NCBI GenBank assembly: GCA_038316385.1
Contig: JBBQAN010000021.1
Coordinates: forward strand, 1 to 45,621
DNA length: 45,621 nt
DNA from: SZAS-103 sp038316385
GTDB lineage: Bacteria > Pseudomonadota > Gammaproteobacteria > Xanthomonadales > Xanthomonadaceae
Direction: 5' to 3'
This document shows, one piece after another, positions 34,114-42,492 of this stretch. Below the pieces are notes generated by a model. That model made no database searches. It was not told the DNA's origin and saw nothing but the letters and a program-made list of their open reading frames with translations. How positions within the stretch are numbered: the first letter of the stretch is position 1; every line of letters begins with the position of its first letter. The position numbers and the translations under genes are program-made.

Positions 34114-35031
34114 TCAGGTCGTTTGCACCGTAGCGGGCCAAAGCGTGGCGCCCTCGACGACTGTTTGCGTCCGTCCGCCAACCCATACCGCGTCGCCTTC
34201 AATGCGGATGCGGATGCGTGCGTCGCGGCCCATTTCGCGGCCTTGACTGACGCGGTAGCCGCGCGCGAGCGGTCCGTCGGGTTCCTGCCAGGCGACGTAG
34301 GCTGCGATCAGGCCGTTCGCAGCGCCAGACGCGGGATCCTCGACGATGCCGACGCCTGCCGGAAACGCGCGCACGACCAATTCGTATTCGGTGCTTCGAC
34401 AGCGCGCGAACGCGCACAGGCCGAGGCTGTCGGTAGCTTTCGCTAGCGCGGCGATCGCGGCATGATCGGGATGCCAGTCGCGCAATCCGGATTCGCTCGC
34501 GAACTCCGCCATCCACCAGCGGCGCCCGCCTTCGACGAATGCCGGTTGCAATGCGCCGAGCGCGAGTCCGCCCAGCACGTTGCGCAACAGCGGTTCATCG
34601 ATTCCCATATGCAACACGCGCGCCGACGGCGCTTGCACGAACAACCGGCGCAACGCGCCTTCTCCTTCGATGCGGATCGGCAACAATCCGGCCGCGCATT
34701 CCTGTACGAGTAATTCTTCTTTGGCCACGACGCCGCCGAAGTCGAGCGCCGCGTGCGCGCTGCCGATGCTCGGATGACCAGCAAACGGAATTTCACGCGT
34801 CGGCGTGAAGATGCGCAATCGATAGCTTGCCTGCGGTACGGTCGGTGGCAATATGAATGTGGTTTCGACGAGGTTCGTCCAGCCCGCGAAGTCCTGCATT
34901 GCCGCGTCGCTCCAATCGGAAGCGTCGAGCACCACGCCGAGTGGATTGCCGCCGCCGATTCGATCGGCAAATACATCGAGCTGCAGGTAACGGGCGTTGG
35001 GCATGCGGGTGTTCGCGTTGCGATACGCCAA
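34114..35031 (-). CDS. PhzF-family isomerase/epimerase-like protein
   Basis: A 305-residue protein of the PhzF/diaminopimelate-epimerase fold. Visible marks are QLDVFADRIGGGNPLGVVLD (residues 17-36), NLVETTFI with the catalytic-type glutamate near 56, PTREIPFAGHPSIGSAHAAL near 76-95, and VEDPASGAANGLIAAYVAW near 232-250. PhzF itself isomerises a phenazine precursor; most relatives have unknown substrates, and there are no phenazine genes nearby. The ATG at 35031 was used; a start at 35004 (MPNARYLQLD) is equally likely. It converges on the esterase gene, 20 bases apart. Confidence 0.9.
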   Translation of the reverse strand: MAYRNANTRMPNARYLQLDVFADRIGGGNPLGVVLDASDWSDAAMQDFAGWTNLVETTFILPPTVPQASYRLRIFTPTREIPFAGHPSIGSAHAALDFGGVVAKEELLVQECAAGLLPIRIEGEGALRRLFVQAPSARVLHMGIDEPLLRNVLGGLALGALQPAFVEGGRRWWMAEFASESGLRDWHPDHAAIAALAKATDSLGLCAFARCRSTEYELVVRAFPAGVGIVEDPASGAANGLIAAYVAWQEPDGPLARGYRVSQGREMGRDARIRIRIEGDAVWVGGRTQTVVEGATLWPATVQTT

Positions 35032-35135
35032 GGGTGCCAGAAATGCGCGCGATTTGGACGAATCGGAAAGAAATCATCGCGTTCGATGGATGCGGCACGA
35101 TAGGATCATGCAATCCAGGCACGGAAGCGCACCCA

Positions 35136-35810
35136 ATGATCGTCGTCCATCACCTTGAAAACTCGCGCTCGCAGCGGGTGATCTGGTTACTTGAAGAACT
35201 CGGTTTGAAGTACGAGATAGTGCGCTATGCGCGCGATCCGCAAACTCTGCTGGCGCCGCCATCGCTGAGCGCTGTGCATCCGCTGGGCAAGTCGCCGGTG
35301 ATCGTCGATGGCGATGCGACGGTTGCCGAATCGGGTGCGATTGTTGAATATCTCGTCGAAAAATATGGCAAGGACAGCGGCTTGAAGCCACCCGAAGGTT
35401 CGCCGGACAAGCTGCGTTATACCTATTGGCTGCACTATGCCGAAGGATCGGCGATGCCGCCGCTGTTGTTGAGCCTGATTTTTACGCGATTGCCGAAAGC
35501 GCCGATGCCGTTTTTCCTTAAGCCCATCGTGCGCGGCCTCTCGGCCAGGGTGCGCAGTTCCTACGTCGAACCGCAGATCAAATTGCATCTGGATTACATG
35601 GAAGCAGAGCTCGGAAAGTATGCGTGGTTCGCGGGCGCCGAGTTCACCGCCGCCGACATCCAGATGAGTTTCCCGATCGAGGCCGCGTCCATGCGCGGCG
35701 GCCTCGGCGCGGATCGTCCGAAGCTTGCGAACTGGTTGCAACGCATCCATGCGCGTCCCGCCTACCAGCGCGCCCTCGCGCACGGCGGCCCGTTCCAGAC
35801 GCTGGACTGA
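35136..35810 (+). CDS. Glutathione S-transferase family protein
   Basis: A 224-residue protein. The thioredoxin-like N-terminal domain has HLENSRSQRVIWLLEELGL (residues 5-23) and the glutathione-contact LGKSPVIVDGDATVAESGAI (49-68), with the cis-proline and E-S pair. The all-helical C-terminal domain includes AGAEFTAADIQMSFPIEA near 166-183, the N-capping box of GSTs. The Ser at position 9 or 11 is the likely catalytic residue. The substrate is unknown. The rhomboid gene starts seven bases after the stop, so the two are likely co-transcribed. Confidence 0.9.
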   Translation: MIVVHHLENSRSQRVIWLLEELGLKYEIVRYARDPQTLLAPPSLSAVHPLGKSPVIVDGDATVAESGAIVEYLVEKYGKDSGLKPPEGSPDKLRYTYWLHYAEGSAMPPLLLSLIFTRLPKAPMPFFLKPIVRGLSARVRSSYVEPQIKLHLDYMEAELGKYAWFAGAEFTAADIQMSFPIEAASMRGGLGADRPKLANWLQRIHARPAYQRALAHGGPFQTLD

Positions 35811-35817
35811 TCGCGGC

Positions 35818-36438
35818 ATGGACGGCGCTTACTCCACGCTCATCCTCATCGCGATCACTTGCGTCGTGTCGTTCGTCGCGTTCGGCAATGCCAAAGTCAT
35901 GGGTGCACTGATCTTCTGGCCGCCGGCGGTGACACGCAAGCACGAGTATTCGCGTTTCCTCACTTACGGATTTGTGCACGCCGATGGCCGGCATTTGATC
36001 TTCAACATGATTACGCTGTATTTTTTCGGCCGCGCGATGGAAGGGTTCATCAACCAGCATCTTGGCGTGTTTGGCTTTGCCTTGTTTTATTTGCTTGGAC
36101 TGACCGTCTCGATCCTGCCGTCGTATTTGCGCCATCTCGACGACGAGCAATACCGCAGCCTCGGTGCTTCCGGCGCCGTATCGGCAGTGTTGTTCGCCTT
36201 CATCTTGCTCAGGCCGTGGACCACGATCATCATCTTCGTGTTGCCGGTACCGGCGATCATCTATGCGGTGCTGTACCTGGGTTACACCATTTACATGGAT
36301 CGCAAAAGCGTCGATCGCGTCAATCACAGCGCGCACCTGTGGGGCGCGGCGTACGGGATCGTGTTCCTTATCGCGATGGATACGCGCGTGATCGGCGTGT
36401 TTCTCGACGAGCTATCGCATCCGCGATTCGGCATGTAG
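35818..36438 (+). CDS. Rhomboid-family intramembrane serine protease
   Basis: A 206-residue membrane protein with six helices. The catalytic serine lies in LGASGAVSA (Ser118) and the histidine in NHSAHLWGAAYG (His173). HADGRHLIFNM at 54-64 carries the His and Asn that form the oxyanion site. All rhomboid active-site elements are present, so it should cut transmembrane proteins within the membrane. Targets are unknown. The ATG at 35818 is close to the GST stop. Its last 27 bases overlap the end of the convergent reductase gene. Confidence 0.9.
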   Translation: MDGAYSTLILIAITCVVSFVAFGNAKVMGALIFWPPAVTRKHEYSRFLTYGFVHADGRHLIFNMITLYFFGRAMEGFINQHLGVFGFALFYLLGLTVSILPSYLRHLDDEQYRSLGASGAVSAVLFAFILLRPWTTIIIFVLPVPAIIYAVLYLGYTIYMDRKSVDRVNHSAHLWGAAYGIVFLIAMDTRVIGVFLDELSHPRFGM

Positions 36439-37419
36439 GTGTTGCGGAGCAGGTAAGTAACCGGAAGCGATCGGCGCGTCGCCGTGCAGTCCGATACCGA
36501 CCGCACGCGGTACGCGCCCCAACAATTCCGCAAGCCGATTTGGCTGCGGACAATTGTCCCGATGCAATAGCTCCCAGTGTCCGAACGAAAACGGCGTCGT
36601 GTGCAGCAGATCGCAAAGATGGCTGACGAAACGCGCCATAGTCGATGGCACACGCACGCAACGCGCGGGTGCGTCGGTGTGCCTTCTGCGGATCGCGGCC
36701 ACATATTTGGCAAGTGTGTATTGAACCGGGCCGCCAAGTTCGAACACACGGGCTTCGTCGGAATCGGCAGGCCAGGATTTCAACGCGAGTACCGCAAGCG
36801 CTTCGCCCAGTTCGCCGACATCCAATGCGGCGATCATGCCGGCCGCGTCGGCGGGCAGGGCATGGATCGGCCAATGAGCGACGCGACGCAACCATTTCGC
36901 GCCGTAGCCGCCATCGCCATCAAGCAGCGACGGACGCACGATGCACCAATCCGCACCGCTCGCGCGCAACGCATTTTCTCCATCGTGCTTGGAGCGCAGG
37001 AAACGGCTGCGCGCGCCGGCATGCAGGCCGAGGGCCGATACATGGATCAATCGGATGCCGCGCCGCCGGCAGGCTTCTGCAAGCGCGGCCGGCGCCAGAT
37101 GATGCACGCGCCGATAGGTCTCGCGTCCACGCTGGCGCAGGATACCGACGCAATTCACCACGCAGTCAATGCCATCCAGCAAGCCCAGCCATGCTTGCGG
37201 TTCGAGCAGGCGTTCGAAACGAGTCAATCTGCTTTCGCACTGTTCGGCGAGTTCGGGGATCCGATGCCCGACACGCTGCGGATGGCGGCTGCCCACGAGC
37301 ACCGTACAGCCGGATCGCAGCAAGGCGACAACTGCATGGCGGCCGACGAATCCGCTACCTCCAAGCACCATGACCGTCCTGCCGTTGGCGGAGGTTTCGC
37401 GATCCCGCGTGGTGGTCAT
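36412..37419 (-). CDS. NAD(P)-binding SDR/epimerase, complex I NDUFA9-like
   Basis: A 335-residue atypical short-chain dehydrogenase. The Rossmann loop is VLGGSGFVGRH (residues 18-28), the CVNCVGI segment near 88-94 is typical, and RLIHVSALG near 123-131 replaces the classical YxxxK. A likely conserved FLRSKHDGENALRASG follows near 140-155. Such proteins are related to NDUFA9/CoQ-accessory reductases; the DoxX-like extension is absent. Length is usual. It is divergent from a GbsR-like regulator, with an operator-like repeat between, so probably co-regulated. The start has GGAAC 9-12 bases before it. Confidence 0.75.
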   Translation of the reverse strand: MTTTRDRETSANGRTVMVLGGSGFVGRHAVVALLRSGCTVLVGSRHPQRVGHRIPELAEQCESRLTRFERLLEPQAWLGLLDGIDCVVNCVGILRQRGRETYRRVHHLAPAALAEACRRRGIRLIHVSALGLHAGARSRFLRSKHDGENALRASGADWCIVRPSLLDGDGGYGAKWLRRVAHWPIHALPADAAGMIAALDVGELGEALAVLALKSWPADSDEARVFELGGPVQYTLAKYVAAIRRRHTDAPARCVRVPSTMARFVSHLCDLLHTTPFSFGHWELLHRDNCPQPNRLAELLGRVPRAVGIGLHGDAPIASGYLPAPQHLHAESRMR

Positions 37420-37441
37420 CACGTCCGGTTCCAAATAACAG

Positions 37442-37465
37442 ATATTTCTGTATTGACAGAAATAT
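37442..37465. promoter_or_regulatory. Perfect inverted repeat, likely GbsR-type operator
   Basis: ATATTTCTGT at 37442-37451, four bases ATTG, and ACAGAAATAT at 37456-37465 form an exact 10-4-10 inverted repeat. It is 22 bases upstream of the reductase start and 64 bases upstream of the regulator. The right half overlaps the -35 box of the forward promoter, so a bound dimer would block RNA polymerase. GbsR-like proteins use TTTC/GAAA operators in other bacteria (recalled). Confidence 0.75.
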
Positions 37466-37481
37466 ATGACTAAACTAGGAT
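37453..37481 (+). promoter_or_regulatory. Sigma-70 promoter of the regulator operon
   Basis: A consensus TTGACA at 37453-37458 is followed after 17 bases by TAGGAT at 37476-37481. Transcription would start near 37488, giving a leader of about 40 bases to the ATG at 37530. The -35 box lies within the inverted repeat. Confidence 0.7.
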
Positions 37482-37529
37482 GCAAGCAATAACATTTTTT
37501 CGCACTTCATAAAGAGTCAGATTGCGGCC

Positions 37530-38090
37530 ATGTCCAGCGACGGAACCCTGCCAACCGACACGCTGGCGCCGATCAGCCGCCGATTCGTCATGCATTGGGG
37601 CGAGATGGGATCGCGCTGGGGCGTCAACCGGACGGTCGCGCAGATCCATGCGCTGTTGTACCTTTCGGCGCGGCCGTTGCACGCGGAAGAGATCGCCGAG
37701 ATCCTGATGGTCGCACGCTCGAATGTCAGCACCAGTCTGCGCGAGTTGCAGAGCTTCAACCTCGTGCGCACAGTCCATCTGGTCGGTGATCGCCGCGATC
37801 ATTTCGATACGTCGAAGGACGTGTGGGAACTGTTCCGCACCGTGGTGCGCGAACGCAAGTCGCGCGAATTTGATCCGACGGTCGCCTTGTTGCAAAGCTG
37901 TGTCGCCGACCCAGCGTTCGCATCCGAAGACGCTAATGCCCGCATCCGCATCCGCGATACGCTGGCATTGATGACTGCACTTTCGTCCTGGGGCGAAGAG
38001 ATGTTGCGACTCGAGCCAGCGACCTTGATGAAAGTCATGAAGCTCGGCAGCAAGATCCAGAAACTGCTGCGCGACGGCAAGACGAAATGA
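37530..38090 (+). CDS. GbsR/MarR-family transcriptional regulator
   Basis: A 186-residue winged helix-turn-helix protein of the GbsR type. The DNA-binding part has RTVAQIHALLYLSARPLHAE, EIAEILMVARSNVSTSLREL (about residues 55-74) and the wing. The C-terminal helix region (MRLEPATLMKVMKLGSKIQK) probably makes the dimer. The family represses genes in response to metabolites such as choline or to unknown signals. Its own promoter carries a perfect inverted repeat over the -35 box, so autorepression is likely, as is control of the divergent reductase. The ATG at 37530 lacks a strong ribosome site. The DUF393 gene overlaps its stop by 4 bases. Confidence 0.85.
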   Translation: MSSDGTLPTDTLAPISRRFVMHWGEMGSRWGVNRTVAQIHALLYLSARPLHAEEIAEILMVARSNVSTSLRELQSFNLVRTVHLVGDRRDHFDTSKDVWELFRTVVRERKSREFDPTVALLQSCVADPAFASEDANARIRIRDTLALMTALSSWGEEMLRLEPATLMKVMKLGSKIQKLLRDGKTK

Positions 38091-38641
38091 GTGCGCTCAT
38101 TGGCGACGATCCCTTGTTGACGATCTACTACGACGCATCGTGTCCGTTGTGCGCGACCGAAATGCTCACGTTGCGGCGCCATGCAGGCGAGGGTCGATTG
38201 CGATTGCTGGATTGCTCGGCGGCGGATTTCGAGGATGCGGCGATGGCCGCAGCCGGATTGACGCGCGCCGAACTCCTGCGCTGCATCCATGCGCGCGATG
38301 GCGACGGCCAATGGCTGTGCGGCGTCGGGGTGTTCGAGCGTGTCTATCGCATCGCCGGGATCGAGAGCGTTGCGCGCGTGTTGGAGAACCGTTGGCTGCG
38401 TCCGTCATGGGATCGCATATACCCGTGGATCGCGCGCCATCGCATGTTGTTGTCGCGGTTGCGCCTGAATGCGGCATTCGGCTGGCTGATTGCGCGCGCC
38501 GCGCGCCGGGCGCAACGACGTGCGCTTGCCTGCAGCGCCGTTCGCTGCAATCCGTCGGCGAAACATTTCTGGTCGATCGGGCGTTTCAATTCGAGCTCGG
38601 AAGCATGCACCCATGCGCGCCCATGCGATCATGACGCATGA
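38087..38641 (+). CDS. DUF393 (DCC-family thiol-disulfide) protein
   Basis: A 184-residue protein. LTIYYDASCPLCATEMLTLR at residues 11-30 is the mark of the DCC/DUF393 family, with CPLC as a thioredoxin-like redox pair. The central part (VGVFERVYRIAGIESVARVL) and DRIYPWIARHRMLLSRLRL follow as expected. The last 45 residues are rich in arginine, alanine and serine and unlike the family, whose members usually end before; this tail may be read-through. Its start overlaps the regulator stop (ATGA), and its own stop overlaps the dbpA start in the same way, so all three are translationally coupled. Confidence 0.85.
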   Translation: MSALIGDDPLLTIYYDASCPLCATEMLTLRRHAGEGRLRLLDCSAADFEDAAMAAAGLTRAELLRCIHARDGDGQWLCGVGVFERVYRIAGIESVARVLENRWLRPSWDRIYPWIARHRMLLSRLRLNAAFGWLIARAARRAQRRALACSAVRCNPSAKHFWSIGRFNSSSEACTHARPCDHDA

Positions 38642-40011
38642 CCGATTTTTCCAATCTCTCCCTGCAACCCGAATTGCTGCAGTCCGTTGCAGCGCTCGGC
38701 TACGCGCAGATGACGCCGATCCAGGCTGCGAGCTTGCCGCCGATGCTGGAAGGACGTGACGTGATCGCGCAGGCGATGACCGGCAGCGGCAAGACTGCGG
38801 CATTTGGACTTGCGCTGCTGTCGAAGCTGGATGCTGGTGCGATTTCCATGCAGGCGCTGGTGCTGTGTCCGACGCGCGAACTCGCCGATCAGGTCAGCAA
38901 GGAAATTCGCCGACTCGCGCGCTGCATTCCCAACATCAAGGTATTGACGCTGTGCGGTGGCATTCCGCTGGGGCCGCAGATCGCATCGCTCGCGCATCCG
39001 CCGCACATCGTCGTCGGCACGCCGGGACGCATCCAGGATTTGCTGGTCAAGAAAGTCCTCAAACCCGAGATGTTGAAAGTGTTGGCGCTCGATGAAGCCG
39101 ACCGCATGCTCGACATGGGTTTCGAGGAGGACATCGCGGCGATCGTCAAGCAACTCCCCAAGAATCGACAGACGCTGCTGTTCTCGGCGACATGGCCTGA
39201 AACCATTCGTGCGATCAGCAGGCGCGTGCAGCGCGATCCGGTCGCAGTGACGATTGAAACCATACACGTCGACAACGCCATCGAGCAGATTTTTTTCGAA
39301 GTCGAATCAGCCCGCAAACTCGAAGCGCTCGCAGTGCTGCTAGCGACGCATCGGCCGGAAGCCGCGCTGGTGTTCTGCAATACAAAACGCGATGTAGATT
39401 CTGTCGCCGAACAGCTCGCGCAACTGGGCTATGTCGCACTGGCGCTGCATGGTGACATGGAGCAGCGCGACCGCGACGAAGTGCTGCTGCGTTTCGCGAA
39501 CCGCAGTTGCAGTGTGCTGGTTGCGACCGATGTTGCTGCGCGTGGACTCGACATCAAGGAATTGCCCGCCGTCATCAGTTATGAATTGCCGACCGACGCC
39601 GATGCGCACGTGCACCGGATCGGTCGCACCGGACGCGCCGGCAACAGCGGGCTCGCACTAAGCCTGGTCGCATCGCGCGAAACCGGCCGCGTCGCGATGA
39701 TCGAAACAGCGCTGGGCACATCGACGACATGGGGCAGGGTGGATCTGTCGCAGCGCATGCCGAAACCGCCGCCGCCAGCCATGGTGACGCTCGCGATCGA
39801 CGGGGGCCGGCAGGACAAATTGCGACCCGGCGACGTGGTCGGCGCGCTGACCGGCGAGGCTGGCTTGAAGGCCGATGCGATTGGCAAGATCGACACCTTT
39901 GCGACCCGCAGTTATGTCGCCGTGCACCGCGATCAGGCTGCGCGCGCGCTGGAACGGCTGCGCGCAGGCCGTATCAAGGGTCGCAGTTTCAGGGTGCGGC
40001 GCATCGATTGA
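38638..40011 (+). CDS. dbpA: ATP-dependent RNA helicase DbpA
   Basis: A 457-residue DEAD-box helicase. Motifs seen are the Q motif (GYAQMTPIQAASLP, 21-34), Walker A AMTGSGKT (46-53), DEAD (152-155), SAT (183-185), VATDVAARGLD and HRIGRTGRAG. The C-terminal 75 residues (DKLRPGDVVGALTGEAGL, then SYVAVHRDQAARALERL) form the DbpA RNA-binding domain, which recognises hairpin 92 of 23S rRNA. It helps late assembly of the large ribosomal subunit. The start overlaps the DUF393 stop by four bases, an unusual link between a ribosome-assembly factor and a redox protein operon. Confidence 0.95.
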   Translation: MTDFSNLSLQPELLQSVAALGYAQMTPIQAASLPPMLEGRDVIAQAMTGSGKTAAFGLALLSKLDAGAISMQALVLCPTRELADQVSKEIRRLARCIPNIKVLTLCGGIPLGPQIASLAHPPHIVVGTPGRIQDLLVKKVLKPEMLKVLALDEADRMLDMGFEEDIAAIVKQLPKNRQTLLFSATWPETIRAISRRVQRDPVAVTIETIHVDNAIEQIFFEVESARKLEALAVLLATHRPEAALVFCNTKRDVDSVAEQLAQLGYVALALHGDMEQRDRDEVLLRFANRSCSVLVATDVAARGLDIKELPAVISYELPTDADAHVHRIGRTGRAGNSGLALSLVASRETGRVAMIETALGTSTTWGRVDLSQRMPKPPPPAMVTLAIDGGRQDKLRPGDVVGALTGEAGLKADAIGKIDTFATRSYVAVHRDQAARALERLRAGRIKGRSFRVRRID

Positions 40012-40086
40012 CGCGGCGTTCAGCGCGACTGAACGGGGGTTCGTTTACGATGTCGCTCCCGCGATGCGAAGACAACGGAGAAAGTC

Positions 40087-41139
40087 ATGCAATCACTGCA
40101 AGCAAGCCTGCTGATCGCCTTGCTGACCTCGGGCAGCGGGTTGGCGCATGGAGCTGTCCCGGAAACTCCGAACGACGGCGTACTGCAACGCTTCGCACTC
40201 GGCGGTGCCGGTGGCTGGGACGACCTGTCCGTCGATTCCGATGCGCATCGGTTGTATCTGAGCCGCAGCGATCGGGTCATGGTGGTCGATACGACGAGCG
40301 GAAAGCTCGTCGGCGAAGTGGCGGGCATGAACGGCGTGCACGGCATTGCGCTGGTGCCCGATCTGCACCTCGGTTTTGCGAGCAACGGCAAGGCCGACAC
40401 CGTGACGGTATTCGATCTTGCTACGCTGAAGCGTCTGGAAGACATCAAGGTCACCGGCAAGGATCCTGATGCAATCCTGTTCGACGTCGTGTCGCAACGG
40501 GTCATCGCCTTCAATGGTGACAGCGCTAACGCGACCCTGATCGACCCTGCTACGCGCAAGGTCGTCGGTACCATCGCGCTCGACGGCACGCCGGAATTCG
40601 CGCACGTCGATGGGCACGGACGCGTGTTCGTGAACATCGAGGACAAGGGCGAGATTGCGGTGCTTGACCCGAACGCTGCCACGGTCGTGGCCACGTGGCC
40701 ACTGCAAGGGTGCGAGGAGCCATCCGGAATGGCGCTTGACCCGCTGAATCGCCGGCTGTTTTCAGTATGCAGGAACGGCAAGATGATGGTCACGGATTCC
40801 GAAACCGGCAAGCACATCGCGGAGGTTCCGATCGGTGCCGGCCCCGACGGCGCCGGGTTCGACCGCGCGCGCAGGCTGGTGTTCAGTCCGAACGGCAAGG
40901 ACGGCACGCTCACGATCGTGCATTCGGATGTAGACGCCGACCATTTCACCGTCGTGGCCACGGTGCCGACCCAGAAGAGCGCCCGCACCATGGTGCTCGA
41001 CGAGACGAACCATCGCGTCTACCTGCCCGCGGCTGAATTTGAACCGTTGCCCGCCAACGCGCCGCCGCACACGCGGCCAACCATGAAACCCGGCACTTTC
41101 ACCGTGCTGGAAGTCGGTCCAGCGGACGCGGGCAAGTAA
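40087..41139 (+). CDS. Exported YncE-like beta-propeller protein
   Basis: A 350-residue protein with a signal peptide (MQSLQASLLIALLTSGSGLA, cleaved near AHGA). The rest is a seven-bladed beta-propeller of the YncE/YVTN type, with repeated D-x-x-x-x-x-v-v-x-T-i-x-v-G segments such as LIDPATRKVVGTIALDG and VLDPNAATVVATWPLQG. YncE proteins bind single-stranded DNA or act as periplasmic scaffolds; the ligand here is unknown. GGAGAAAG precedes the ATG at 40087. It stands alone between dbpA and rluF. Confidence 0.85.
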   Translation: MQSLQASLLIALLTSGSGLAHGAVPETPNDGVLQRFALGGAGGWDDLSVDSDAHRLYLSRSDRVMVVDTTSGKLVGEVAGMNGVHGIALVPDLHLGFASNGKADTVTVFDLATLKRLEDIKVTGKDPDAILFDVVSQRVIAFNGDSANATLIDPATRKVVGTIALDGTPEFAHVDGHGRVFVNIEDKGEIAVLDPNAATVVATWPLQGCEEPSGMALDPLNRRLFSVCRNGKMMVTDSETGKHIAEVPIGAGPDGAGFDRARRLVFSPNGKDGTLTIVHSDVDADHFTVVATVPTQKSARTMVLDETNHRVYLPAAEFEPLPANAPPHTRPTMKPGTFTVLEVGPADAGK

Positions 41140-41220
41140 CCGTCTTCGGGCTGGCGACCGCATGTGCGTGGGTGACACCGTGCGACCATTGCGCCAGCGT
41201 GCGCGCAGACACGGAAAAAC

Positions 41221-41937
41221 ATGACCCGCCTCAACAAACACATCGGCGAAACTGGATATTGCTCGCGCCGCGAAGCCGATCGGCTGATCGCGGAAAAGCG
41301 CGTCACGATCGACGGGCAAGTCGTCGGCATGGGCGCGCAGGTCGAGCCTGGCGACGACGTGCGCGTGGATGGCCAGGAATTGCGCGCTCGCACGGTCAAA
41401 CCGGGTGCGCGTCGGCATGTCTATATCGCGCTCAACAAGCCGGTCGGCATCACTTGTACGACCGAAAGCACGGTCAAGGGAAATATTGTTGATTTTGTTG
41501 CGCACGAGCAGCGCATTTTCCCAATCGGCAGGCTGGACAAGGATTCAGATGGCCTGATTCTGTTGACCAGCAATGGCGATATCGTCAACACGATCCTGCG
41601 CGCCGAGAACCATCACGAGAAGGAATATCTGGTCGGAGTGAATCGACCGGTGACGCCGGAGTTTCTGTCTGGCATGGCGCGCGGCGTACGTGTGCATGGT
41701 CAGATGACCAAGCCCTGCAAGACCGCGAAACTCGCGAAGTTCGGATTCCGCGTCGTGTTGACGCAGGGCCTGAATCGGCAGATCCGAATGATGGCCGAAG
41801 CCTTCGATTATCGTGTCACCCAGTTGCGTCGCGTGCGCATCGTCAACATCAAGCTAGGCGCGCTGAAGCCGGGCCAGTGGCGCAACCTCACCGACCCCGA
41901 ACTGCGCGGGCTATTGCCGGAACGGACCGAATGGTGA
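41221..41937 (+). CDS. rluF: 23S rRNA pseudouridine(2604) synthase RluF
   Basis: A 238-residue pseudouridine synthase of the RsuA/RluB/E/F type. An S4 RNA-binding domain (residues 1-60, with TRLNKHIGETGYCSRREADR) is followed by the catalytic domain, with IGRLDKDSDGLILLT (102-116, Asp106 catalytic). LTQGLNRQIRMMAEAF near 178-193 is strongly RluF-like. In E. coli RluF makes pseudouridine 2604 of 23S rRNA. The closely similar RluB and RluE lack part of this pattern. The last residues overlap the start of a small GNAT gene. Confidence 0.93.
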   Translation: MTRLNKHIGETGYCSRREADRLIAEKRVTIDGQVVGMGAQVEPGDDVRVDGQELRARTVKPGARRHVYIALNKPVGITCTTESTVKGNIVDFVAHEQRIFPIGRLDKDSDGLILLTSNGDIVNTILRAENHHEKEYLVGVNRPVTPEFLSGMARGVRVHGQMTKPCKTAKLAKFGFRVVLTQGLNRQIRMMAEAFDYRVTQLRRVRIVNIKLGALKPGQWRNLTDPELRGLLPERTEW

Positions 41938-42263
41938 TCAATGACAATACCGCCGCGCAGCGTTTCGAAGCCACAGTCGATGGCGCACTTTGCGTGCTGG
42001 AGTACCGCATTCGCGACAAGACCCTCTCGCTCGATCATGCGGGCGTGCCGGATGTGGTGGCTGGGCGCGGTATCGCGGCGGCGCTGACCAAACACGCACT
42101 CGACAGGGCACGCGAACGCGGGATGATCGTGATACCCAATTGCGCCTATGTCGCGGCTTGGATCAAGCGACATCCGGAGTATGCTGATCTGGTGCGCCGG
42201 ACGGATGATGCGTTCCGCGTAGATCAATCGGTCGGCGCGTCGCCTGATTCGGACGGAGTCTGA
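41931..42263 (+). CDS. GNAT N-acetyltransferase-like protein (YidJ-type)
   Basis: A 110-residue minimal acetyltransferase of the Gcn5-related PF14542 group. The acetyl-CoA loop is VAGRGIAAALTKHALDRARE (about residues 44-63), preceded by LDHAGVPDVV, and PNCAYVAAWIKRHPEY (about 70-85) completes the family pattern. The substrate is unknown. The ATG at 41931 overlaps the last codons of rluF, so translation is coupled. Its end overlaps the convergent gene at 42224 by 40 bases. Confidence 0.85.
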   Translation: MVINDNTAAQRFEATVDGALCVLEYRIRDKTLSLDHAGVPDVVAGRGIAAALTKHALDRARERGMIVIPNCAYVAAWIKRHPEYADLVRRTDDAFRVDQSVGASPDSDGV

Positions 42264-42391
42264 TCGTTCGGAGTCGCATCGTCGGTTCCGTCCTCCGGCT
42301 TGGCCTGCTTGCGCTGGCGCTTCTCGTCCTGCTTCTTTTTCTTGGCCAGGTCGCGCTGGCGCTTGTCGAACTGATAATTGGGCTTGGCCAA
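42224..42391 (-). CDS. Short, highly charged conserved protein
   Basis: A 55-residue protein, almost all charged or polar: PNYQFDKRQRDLAKKKKQDE then KRQRKQAKPEDGTDD. The KPNYxFxKRQR start followed by a lysine/arginine-rich run is a pattern I recall from small conserved proteins of proteobacteria, which begin MAKPNY. Here the matching codon is a TTG at 42391 with GAGAG upstream; a GTG at 42415 would add eight residues. Codon use is normal. The function is unknown; a ribosome or nucleic-acid partner is plausible from charge alone. Confidence 0.6.
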   Translation of the reverse strand: MAKPNYQFDKRQRDLAKKKKQDEKRQRKQAKPEDGTDDATPNDQTPSESGDAPTD

Positions 42392-42492
42392 GGCACTCTC
42401 GCTGTTCGTGGGCACTGTCTGTATGAAACCGAGATTAGCACGGCATATGCCGCGCGTGAGACGATGTACGACACCCGCAAAGGAGATGCGCG

